A stretch of 64,000 nucleotides of DNA from Manihot esculenta (Eukaryota > Streptophyta > Magnoliopsida > Malpighiales > Euphorbiaceae): assembly GCF_001659605.2 (NCBI RefSeq), contig NC_035161.2, positions 6,637,662 through 6,701,661 on the forward strand. Direction: 5' to 3'. Shown here in pieces: positions 49,331 to 59,368 of the stretch. Under the pieces are notes generated by a model. That model worked only from the letters and a program-made list of their open reading frames with translations. It was not told the DNA's origin and did no database searches. The position numbers and the translations under genes were made by a program. Position 1 is the first letter of the stretch; every line of letters starts with the position of its first letter.

Positions 49331-51570
49331 TGTAATACCCGGCTAGACTCCGGTATCGAAATTCCTACCGTCCGGTGGAATCTCGGAAGTCGGAGACTTC
49401 TAGAAGGGTAAAACCATGTTTTTATAAAATGTTTTAATGTAATTTATGTTTTTAAGCAAGAAAGAAAATGAGTTTTTGCATGAAAATAGCATTGGAGGAA
49501 AACTCGGGTTCGGCCGCCAAACATGCATGCGCTTCGGGAGTGCTTTAGGCCCCCGAAGGCATAAGTGAGGGAAGTCCAGGTTCGGCCGCCGAACCTTATG
49601 TTCAGCCGCCGAACATGGCATGCATGCGGAGGCACGTTAGGCCCCCGAAAGTGGCCTGGCCAGCCACCTATAAAGGGGTCTCCATGTCCGAACGGGTGAG
49701 CTTTTTCTCCCCATTTTCGGCCAAGGTGAGTCTCCGCCGCCCTCATGCCGATCTTGAGTTCTTCCTTCAAATCTTCCATGATTTTTATGAGTTTTCACCT
49801 TTGTTTTGAAGATTTTAAAGCAAATAGCAAGTTTTGGAGCTTGGAGGTTCAAGGAACTCGATCTCTCCCATCTCCGAGCTAGGATCATTTTTCCTCTCGA
49901 TCTTCAAGAGGTAAGAGTCGATCTTGAGCTCAGTATATGTTTTAAACAAGTTTCAAGTTGATTCATGGGGTAGAAATGCATGCTTAGGTCAGTTGAGCTT
50001 TGTTAGGTTTTGAGTTGTGTTTATGGACAATGTAGGTTGCTGAGTTGCTTTTGCTGTGTTGTAGTTGGGGTTTAGGATAGTTTGAAGCCCCTAGGAGCTT
50101 ATGTATGTGTTTATGCATGTTTTGGTTGAGTTGTATGCATGATTGAAGGTTTTGGAAGGCAAATGTGCATAAGAGCCGAGTTTCTGCCACTTTGGGAGAA
50201 ACTCAGGTTCGGCAGCCAAAGGGACTTTCGGCCGCCGAACCTGCCTGTGGAGGCAAGCTTTCGGCTGCCGAAGTCTGCCCCCGAAATTGGACTTTCGTCT
50301 CTGGAGGGGACTTTCGGCCGCCGAAGGTGCCGCCGAACATGCATGAGTTTCGCCTCTGGAGAGAACCTTCGGCCGCCGAAAGTGCCGCCGAAGGTGCATG
50401 ACTTTCGGCTCTGGAGGGACTTTCGGCAGCCGAAAGTGCCCTGTTTAGCCCTCCTTTGCATGAATTCTTTGATTGTTTTGAGGTGTTTTAGGGGGGTCTT
50501 TAGGGGATATTTTTAGATTCATGTTCTAGTATGTTTGGTCCCTTATTTGAGTCCACCTGTGTAGGTTCGGACCCAAGGAACCGAGGACCCCAGCAGTGAG
50601 TCAGCTGTTTCAGTTCATTGTTAGAGTTAGCCTAAGGTGAGTAGAATAAACCTTATGTTTTAAATTAATGAAAGTTTTAGCATGAATCATGCATCACGAA
50701 TGCCATGTGATATAATAGGTTGTTGCATTAGAATCCACGAATATGTTGCACTGCATTCTTTGTTGTGGATGTGGGTGAATGCTGTATGATCCAATTAGTC
50801 CCTGAGGAAAGACCAGGACCCCATTCTACGGCCTGGCACGGCATGGAACGCGAAGACCAGGTGCCCAGATGAGGCCCTGGGGCAATGGTAAGTAATGTTA
50901 TGATATGACAGGAAGACCAGGACCCCATTCTACGGCCTGGCACGGATATGATGCTGGGACTATTTGGTGACAGGTTTACCCTTGATGTGACTTGTCTGTG
51001 ATATGATGCATTACATGATGGCATAAGTTTTAAATGTTTTATTATTCTGCTCACTGGACTCTAGTGGCTCACCCCTTTCCCTATATCCCCCAGGGTCGCA
51101 GGTACGGGCTAGATCAGGAAATCCAGAAGAGTAAAGTCATGTGATTTGTAATAGTTAGATGTGGACATGATGATTTGTAAAATGAAGTAAGGTTATGATC
51201 AGTCATGTTATGTAATATTGATATTGAGGATTAGAATTGTGCTTGACCATAGTATATTTGGATAATCCCATGTATATACATGATCTATGTTTTATGATGT
51301 TTATATTCAACCAAGCTTGATGTTTGATGAAATACCCCATTGGAGCATTTGATGAGACTCCAGTGTGTGGTTTATGTTTATATTTATGTGCATGCACAGG
51401 TTGAGCTTGGTAAAAGAAAAGAAAAAAGTTCTCATGTTTATGGATATGTATGATCATGTATGGGATTTGACAGGTATTCAGGATGTATGTTAGGCTTGCT
51501 ACGGGTCCCGGCGACCTTATGTCGATCTGGATCCTAGCGCCGGTAGCGGTCCGGTTTCCGGATCGTTATA
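49331..51570 (+). mobile_element. Tekay/Del-like solo LTR (2,240 bp) with CTAGG target duplication
   Basis: It starts TGTAATACCCGGCTAGAC and ends CCGGATCGTTATA, and is flanked by CTAGG at 49326-49330 and 51571-51575. It aligns with the LTR at 53152-55695 (same start, the GCGCCGGTAGCGG motif near the end, the same palindrome cluster) but is clearly diverged. The last bases are TATA where the family has TACA. Many TTCGGCCGCCGAA-like palindromes lie at 49500-49640 and 50205-50440. A tandem duplication around CCCATTCTACGGCCTGGCAC lies at 50810-50946. Small open frames inside are not genes. Confidence 0.92.
50205..50440. repeat. GC-rich palindrome cluster in the solo LTR
   Basis: Repeated TTTCGGCCGCCGAA and GCCGCCGAA cores, separated by TCTGGAG-type spacers, recur about every 30-45 bases. 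It is GC-rich and CpG-dense within AT-rich surroundings. Confidence 0.85.
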
Positions 51571-53151
51571 CTAGGCGTAATCGCAATCTGTCCTAGCTAT
51601 CTCACATTTGTGCCAGACCTCATCCCTTTGAGCCACAGCTTCATCCCGCTCCCGCCGAGCTTCCTCTAGAGAGGACAACAGAGCTAAAACTTCCTTGCAA
51701 CGAGCCTCCGTTGCAGCTGCCCTCCCATCAGCTCTCCTAACGGCATCCTACGTCCAAGTCAGCTCCTCTCTAAGGGTCTTCAGATGGCTGTGAGCTGCGA
51801 CGAGCTGAACCCTGGCATCGCTGGTGGCAGTGAGGTTTCTCTCATGGAGGGCCTCCTCGATCTGGCAGTCCACCGAGCTCTGGAGAGATTGGTCGCGGGC
51901 ATCATCTCCATAAAGAGGCCCATCACCTAACAAGAAGAGAAAAACTATTAAAAGAGAAAACAATGGGAGTAAAATACAACCCAAAATTAAGAGAACAGCT
52001 CACCATAAGGAGCATCTCCCTAACTGTGTCCCCTAACTCCCCTCGAGTCCAAGAATGGAACGCCGCTTGCTCCCGGGTAGAGCTGGCTAGGAGGCCAGTA
52101 AGGGCAAGCAGACGAGGGTCAGGGGGGTGATGTCTTCTGTGTTCAGAGTCTCATTATTGGGGGTAGAAAACAACGGCTCCACAAAAGTCTTCTCTTTCTT
52201 GAGGGGAGGCAGAGCTGGAGCCGGTTGCTTAGGGGTAGGGGCCTTCTTTGGAGCTGGAGCTGCAGCAGGAGCTTCTGAGGGAGGAGCTCGCTTGCTAGCG
52301 GCCTCCTTGACAACGACACCACTGCCGATCGAGGTCTTATTCTGACGAGAAGCAGTAGGAATGGTTTTGGCCTTTGCCTTGTCTTCAGAAATACCTTGGC
52401 CAAATGGGACGACCTCGACCCCACCTTCGCTAGCTGGGACGATCTCAACTCCGCCCTCGCCAGTTGGGATGACCTCAACCCCACCTTCGCTAGTTGGGAC
52501 GACCTCAACTCCACCCTCGCTAGCTAGGACGACCTCGGCCGCATCCTCGGAGGCACCCTCAATGGCTAAGGGGATCTCGGTGCTTTCTTGGAGTTGTTCT
52601 TCGACAGATTCCTCGATCACGACGAGCTCCTGAGACGTCGGAAGTGAGGCCGGTTTAGATTTTGTGGCTGAGGGAGACTTGGGAGAGGAGTGAGACCGGC
52701 TGCGACTGGAGGCTTTGGGAGCTCCTAAACGATGACCTTTGGAGCTCGGCGTAGGAGGAATAGCTCGACCAGTGGATCGAGGAGAGATGAGCTCGGCGAC
52801 CTCCCGAGTCATATCAGCCATTGACATTCCGGCACGAAAAGCGTCCAGAGCAGCCCTCATGCTCTCCCGAGACAAGACAAAATTCTTGGGTGGCTTAATC
52901 TTCTCCATGGGGAGTTTGGAAGCTACAAAGAAACAAAAATCAAACATATCAGGGACATATCGAACAACAGACAGAAGTAAAGAGCAAACAACACATCAAC
53001 AGGGCAAATACCGGCTTCTTTGCAATCCTGGAGACTAGACACAAACATGCACTTCTCGATATCATACTTCTTTTCAACAGAAGTCGGTCTGAGAAGGCCG
53101 ATATGCTCAGAAAGGGTCAGCTGAGGGAGGTCATTGCAGCCCGAAGGTACA

Positions 53152-55695
53152 TGTAACGACCCGGAAATCGATACCCCTCTGTAACGGCCCGAACCGCTAC
53201 CGGCGCTAGGATCCAGATCGGCTTAAGGCCGCCAGGACCCGTAGCAAGCCAAACATACCTCCTATCACCTGGTCAAATCCCATACATGATCAAAACTTAA
53301 CATAAAAACTGTAACATCTGATGTAAATACTGAGCTTGACCTGTATGCAACATAACTGGAAACATAAAGAACCCCCTACTAGAGTCCTCATCAAAACTCT
53401 AGCTGGGTCAACATAACATACATCAAGCCGGAGTCACATCCAAAGAACTAGAACTTAACTTGTGCACGCATCAAACCACAAACATAAGACCTCCACTAGG
53501 GTCCTCATCAAACTCTAGCGTGGTAACCAACACATGCCACAAGTTTGGTTCAACACAACTCAACATTAAACCATTACATACATCATGTACTAAACAGGGA
53601 CTAACCAAGTCTTAGGGCCAAGCACAGTACTAATCCATAAACAAAACTCTACTTTTACTTGCATTACATTACATTTCATTATCTTACAATACATTATCTC
53701 AATTTACATTACATGTCCACACAACTCTAATCTATTACATAAGCACAACCTTAACTCTTGAGACTTCCTGGTCGACCTTCTACCTGCAACACTGGGGTTA
53801 GGGGAGAGGGGTGAGCTAAAAAGCCCAGTGAGTAGAAACAATAAAACAGTTCGTTAATTACATGCTTTTATGAAATGTATCACAGCACAAACATTTCACA
53901 TAACGGATTGGACATGACCACCAAAACTCCCTCTGTCTGTAACATAACATGGTGCCCGGCCCTTCGGGCTCCTCAGGACTTCATTATGCCCGGCCCTCAA
54001 GGGGCTCCTTAGGACTTCATTAACATAACATAGCTAGGGCTATTGGGGTCGCCTTGGTCCATCCTCATCAACAGTAAATGATGCAATGCGTCATATTCGT
54101 GGAACTAGTGCAATCAACCTATTACATATAAACATGATGCATGAACATGCTTTAGGCATTTGATTTCATAAAATAAAGATTAAGTTTAGTTCTACTCACC
54201 TTTGGCAGACGCTGGATTGACTCTGCAACTGCTAACACTGATGGCCTCCTCGGTCCCTCGGGTCCGATCCTACACACGTGGACTCGAATGAGGTGCCAAA
54301 CACACTCTAAACAACTCATAAACAACTCCCCAAAATCCCCCTAGAACATCACTTAAACATGCATAGAAAATAACCATGAAAGGGCTGGACAGGGCACTTT
54401 CGGCGATCGAACCCTCTCTCCAGAGATGAAACTCGGGCACTTTCGGCGGCACCTTCGGCGGCCGAAAGTCCCTCTCCAGAGACGAAAGTCAGGCACTTTC
54501 GGCGACCGAACCTTCCTTCGGCGGCCGAAAGTCTGCTTTCAAGCCAAAACTCAACTTTCGGGGGCAAGGTTAGGCGGCCAATCCATGCATCCACAGGCAG
54601 GTTCGGCGGCCGAAACTACCTTCGGCGGCCGAACCTGAGTTCATCTAGAACTCAGCCTCTTATGCATACAAGCCTCCCAAACCTTCCAAACACCCCAAAA
54701 CAAGCACCCAACCTCTTAAAACATGCATTAACTATTCTACAACATGCAACCAAGCACATAGGGGTCTCAAACTATCCTAAACCCCAACAACAATACATTC
54801 ATTATACATAAACACACATTTGCATAAAGGGTAACATAAACCCTCTACCTTATGCATTTGTTCTAAAACAACCCAAATCCTCACATACTCTCTCTCCATC
54901 ATGCATACTCACTCCCACATGCATAGACTAGCTTAAACCTTCAACATAACATCACATAAACATACATAAACAGGCATAAGCATACATTGGGCATAAAACC
55001 TATATAAACCTAAACATGCGTATCTACCCATTAAAACTCCAATAAACTTACTTAAAACTTCATTAAAACACAAGGAAAGCAAGGATCTACACTTACCTCT
55101 TGAAGATCAAGGGGTGGTGCGATCCCTAACTCGGAGGTGTGGAGGATCCAAGCTCCAAAAGCCTCCAAGCTCTCAAAACTCTTCAAAACAACCATGAAAC
55201 TCATAAAGACATGAAGGAGATGAAGAAAAACATGAAAACGGCCAAGGGAGGACAAAAACTCACCTGAGCTCGAGAATGGGGAGAAAACTCACCCATTTGC
55301 GATCTGAGGGCTCTTTATAGGTGGCCTGGTCGAAGACCTTCGGCAGCCTAACGTGCCCCCTAAACTCATGCATGTCCGGCGGCCGAACTTGAACTTCGAC
55401 GGCCGAACCTTGGCTCGTTCAAACAAATCTTTCGGAGGCCAAAAGCACTCCCGAAACCTTCCCATGTTCGGCGGCCGAACTTCACTTTCGGCGGCCGAAC
55501 CTGGCAAATGCCTCCTTGGTCTTTTCTTTTCAAAACTCAATTCTTTTTCATTTAAAATCATGAAATCAGTAAAAACCTTTTAGAAAACACATTTTACCCC
55601 TCTAGAAGCCTCTGGCATCTTCAGAATTCCAGATTCCAACGGAGATTCCGCCGGAAGGTAGGGATTCCGATGCCGGAATCTAGCCGGGTATTACA
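53152..55695 (-). mobile_element. 3' LTR of Tekay/Del-like element B (2,544 bp)
   Basis: On the minus strand it runs from TGTAATACCCGGCTAGATTC (at 55695) to GGGTCGTTACA (at 53152). A polypurine tract lies just inside at 55696-55710, which makes this the 3' LTR. It has a TTCGGCGGCCGAA palindrome cluster (54390-54640 and 55370-55505) and a tandem GCCCGGCCCT duplication (53952-54020). GTACA precedes its outer end at 53147-53151 and should recur at the far end of the composite if that was one insertion. Confidence 0.9.
54390..54640. repeat. GC-rich palindrome cluster in the element B LTR
   Basis: At least six copies of CTTTCGGCGGC / TTCGGCGGCCGAA with TCCAGAGACGAAA spacers. A similar shorter cluster is at 59255-59345 in the truncated LTR. 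Confidence 0.85.
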
Positions 55696-55710
55696 TTCTT
55701 CCCCCCTTTA
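55696..55710 (-). other. Polypurine tract of element B
   Basis: TAAAGGGGGGAAGAA on the minus strand, directly adjacent to the LTR start. Confidence 0.8.
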
Positions 55711-56039
55711 AGAACATTCGTCCCCGAATGTTCCACAAACAAACAGGCATTCTGAAATCATAGCATCACGCATACATAAACAAGCAAGCAAACAAGCTAG
55801 CAAAACTTAAAAACCTCTCTCCTAAAAGAGAGACACGGGTACTGCTGGAGTAAGAACTCCCGGGTCTTCCAAACACACCTTTCCAAAGAGACACCTTAGC
55901 AATACCCAACCTTCTCCTGAAACACAACACGCTTCCAAAGCGCTACTCTGATCCTTACTCTTCTCTCTTCATCTTTACTAACTGGCTTCTTCTCACTATT
56001 AACCCAAAACTAACTCTAACTCTCACAGGTAGTACCCGG
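55711..56039 (-). other. Non-coding 3' internal region of element B
   Basis: Between the polypurine tract and the residual pol sequence. No frame is seen. Confidence 0.5.
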
Positions 56040-57881
56040 ATTTCAGATCTATCTTGGAAAACAAACAGCTCCTACTAGCTGTCCCAATAGATCATCCATC
56101 CTGCATGGAAATACCTGCCCTTGGTAGTGACCTTGGTCAACTGCTTACAGTCGTTACAAAGTCTCAAGGATTCATCCTTCTTTTCCCACAACCACACTGG
56201 AACAATCCAGGGTGAGGTACTAGGTCGGATAAAACCCCTTGTCTACCAAGTCTCACAACTGCTCTAACAACTTCTACAACTCTACAGGTGCCATCCTATA
56301 GAGAAGAATAGAGATGAACCTGATGCTAGGCATCACTTCTAGTTCCAAGCTCTATCTCTCTAGCAGGTGGTAAACTTGACAGCTCGCCTGGGAAAACATC
56401 TAAGACTCTCTCTCTACAATTGGCACTGAGGCCGGTTCCCTGACCTGACTGCTAAACCCTCAAACAAGAGCTAGAACCCTCTGACAACCCCTCCTACGCA
56501 CCCTACGAACCTGACAGGTTGACATCAAACCTCTAGGCATCCCTATTGTGTTCCCTCAGAAGAAAACCTCTGACCCATCCTGTCCTCTGAACCTGACTAC
56601 CTTGTCTCTATAGACCAAGATAGCACCTCGAGCAGAAAAACTCAGTCCAACCTTAAACTAACGTCCAGACAGTCAAGTCTAGGACCTCGAAGTCGGGTGG
56701 AAGGCATCTACCCTCAACTGACACAGAACTGAACCGGCAGACTGACTCTGCCACAGATGGATCACACTCGGGTCCACTGACCCAAAGAGAACACTCTAGT
56801 CCAGAAGCTATCAACTCAACCTCTCGACGGCTCCTAGAGCAACTAAAGAAAGAGAAATACCAGGGTTCACAACAACATACACATCAGAACATTCAAAAGT
56901 GAGCATACCTGACACCATCATGTTCGATGTGTCTGCCTCCTGCTGAGCTTGGGTGAAGATCCGAGCTGGAGCTGACGGACCTTCTCCGCGGGAACCTTCA
57001 GAAAGAAAGGCTGACCCTCTTCCTCTGCCTCGACCACTAACCTGAACCATGGCTGGAGCCACTGGCTGAGCCGCTCTACCTGAAGATGTCCACTGAGACT
57101 GTGCCAACCGGGGCACAATGGGACACTCATGTACCATGTGCCCTTCCTGACCGCATCTAAAACATAGATTAGTCCCAATCAGACAGACTCCCTTGTGCGG
57201 CCTTCCGCACCTCATGCATCTTGAACTGCCTGAGCCAGAGCTCGAACCACCACCTAAACCCAGACTAGACTTCAAATTCGCCCAAAATTTCTTCTTCGAC
57301 CTTCTGAGGCCTCTGCCCCACTTCTTACTTTTCGTGGAAGCTGTACTCAAAGTGGAGGGATCAATCCCTCCTGAACCCGAGATTCTAGAATCCTGAGTCT
57401 GAGCATCCTCCTGAGAATCTCCCATGCCTTCCTCTGGCACTCTGATTCCCAAACTGACATCTCTTCTCTGAACATCCAACTCTACTTCCCTCACACTAGC
57501 TGACATCCTTCTTGGAGCCATTCCTTCTCTGCTTACATCGAAAGACCTTCCAGGGTCCCTTGATGTTCCCCATCTGCTGACTCCCCACGACTGCGCTCTT
57601 GGCAGAGCAGGGGGAAATGTATCCATACCTTCCCTCTCAGATGGAACTCCAGTCGATTCCACAGATCGACAAAAGCCTCGCATTCTGGCTCCTCTGAAGA
57701 ACAACACACAAGCAAACAAAAAATCATTAGCATCATACAGTTCATATGAAAACACATGAACCTGCATCACACATAGCATACATAGCATACCATACATAAC
57801 ATTAATGCACATGCATAAAATCATGGCATTCCACATCATTATCATACAAGACAGGACTCTACATCCTATCCTAGTGGACAT
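56040..57881 (-). pseudogene. gag and truncated pol of element B
   Basis: A minus-strand open frame at 57881-56811 carries the late part of gag: a Gly/Ser-rich stretch, a basic RRSKKKFWANLKSS block, zinc-knuckle cysteines ([26 protein letters not shown]), and a protease start (SDVYVVVNPGISLS) in which the catalytic D-x-GA-type motif is changed to NPGI. Its true start is not assigned. From 56810 to 56040 DNA matches element A protease/RT sequence (A coordinates about 61890-61075) but frames are broken. The sequence then stops matching, so most of RT, RNase H and integrase are missing. Element B cannot encode its own mobilisation. Confidence 0.8.
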
Positions 57882-57997
57882 GATTTTTACCTATTGTGCT
57901 TGCCCTTCTATGACCTCTAAACCAACCTCTTTCCGATGTGGGATATCTTTAACCCTTGAGCATTTTTGCTCAGCACACCGTACTGATGAGGCCCTAT

Positions 57998-58009
57998 GCT
58001 CTGATACCA
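57998..58009 (-). other. Primer-binding site of element B
   Basis: TGGTATCAGAGC on the minus strand, three bases inside the LTR end at 58013. It is complementary to the 3' end of initiator tRNA-Met, as in many plant chromoviruses and Copia elements. Confidence 0.9.
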
Positions 58010-58012
58010 CTC

Positions 58013-59368
58013 TGTAACGACTCGAAAACCGATACCCCTCTGTAACGGCCCGAACCGCTACCGGCGCTAGGATCCAGATCGGCTTAAGGCCGCCGGGACC
58101 CGTAGCAAGCCAAACATACCTCCTATCACCTGGTCAAATCCCATACATGATCAAAACTTAACATAAAAACTGTAACATCTGATGTAAATACCGAGCTTGA
58201 CCTGTATGCAACATAACTGGAAACATAAAGAACCCCCTACTAGAGTCCTTATCAAAACTCTAGCTGGGTCAACATAACATACATCAAGCCGGAGTCACAT
58301 CCAAAGAACTAGAACTTAACCTGTGCACGCATCAAACCACAAACATAAGACCTCCACTAGGGTCCTCATCAAACTCTAGCGTGGTAACCAACACATGCCA
58401 CAAGTTTGGTTCAACACAACTCAATATTAAACCATTACATACATCATGTACTAAACAGGGACTAACCAAGTCTTAGGGCCAAGCACAATACTAATCCATA
58501 AACAAAACTCTACTTTTACTTGCATTACATTACATTTCATTATCTTACAATACATTATCTCAATTTACATTACATGTCCACACAACTCTAATCTATTACA
58601 TAAGCACAACCTTAACTCTTGAGACTTCCCGATCGACCTTCTACCTGCAACACTGGAGTTAGGGGAGAGGGGTGAGCTAAAAAGCCCAGTGAGTAGAAAC
58701 AATAAAACAGTTCGTTAATTACATGCTTTTATGAAATGCGTCACAGCACAAACATTTCACATAACGGATTGGACATGACCACCAAAACTCCCTCTGTCTG
58801 TAACATAACATGGTGCCCGGCCCTTCGGGCTCCTCAGGACTTCATTATGCCCGGCCCTCAAGGGGCTCCTTAGGACTTCATTAACATAACATAGCTAGTG
58901 CTATTGGGGTCGCCTTGGTCCATCCACATCAACAGTAAATGATGCAATGCGTCATATTCGTGGAACTAGTGCAATCAACCTATTACATATAAACATGATG
59001 CATGAACATGCTTTAGGCATTTGATTTCATAAAATAAAGATTAAGTTTAGTTCTACTCACCTTTGGCAGACGCTGGATTGACTCTGCAACTGCTAACACT
59101 GATGGCCTCCTCGGTCCCTCGGGTCCGATCCTACACACGTGGACTCGAATGAGGTGCCAAACACACTCTAAAGAACTCATAAACAACTCCCCAAAAACCC
59201 TCTAGAACATCACTTAAACATGCATAGAAAATAACCATGAAAGGGCTGGACAGGGCACTTTCGGCGGCACTTTCGGCGGCCGAACCCTCTCTCCAGAGAC
59301 GAAACTCGGGCACTTTCGGCGGCACCTTCGGCGGCCGAAAGTCCCTCTCTAGTGACGAAAGTCAGGCA
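58013..59368 (-). mobile_element. Truncated 5' LTR of element B (1,356 bp)
   Basis: It matches the 3' LTR (53152 to about 54495) nearly base for base, with roughly 1-2 % substitutions by eye and a small indel in the palindrome cluster. It ends abruptly at GACGAAAGTCAGGCA (59354-59368), where it joins element A integrase sequence. The first part of this LTR (about 1.2 kb) is missing. Confidence 0.9.

Larger units (their letters stand above)
48495..53151 (-). pseudogene. Antisense extra ORF (aORF) of the Tat-like element, decayed and interrupted
   Basis: Minus-strand pieces in order are 53151-53012 (LRPTSVEKKYDIEKCMF), 52922-52085 (MEKIKPPKNFVLSRESM, basic Ser/Lys region, Glu/Val repeats, Pro/Ala region), about 52115-51990 in another frame (STREQAAFHSWTRGELGD), 51970-51576 and 49330-48495 (coiled coil with acidic tail). 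GT-AG borders at 53011/52923 fit a small intron, and another near 51990-51962 is likely. Defects: a frameshift in a C-run near 52122-52127, TAG stops at 51748-51750 and 49326-49328, a 2.24-kb solo LTR insertion, and a missing 5' part beyond 53151. Such antisense ORFs, often called putative gypsy-type transposon proteins, are known in plant Tat elements. Their function is unknown. Confidence 0.7.

Noticed and set aside
50111..50516. Long open frames on both strands within 49.4-50.5 kb and 54.3-54.6 kb
   Set aside because: They arise from the GC-rich palindromes of the LTR, which contain few stop triplets in any frame.
57998..58009. TGGTATCAGAGC considered as part of a tRNA gene
   Set aside because: There is no cloverleaf; its position just inside an LTR identifies it as a primer-binding site.
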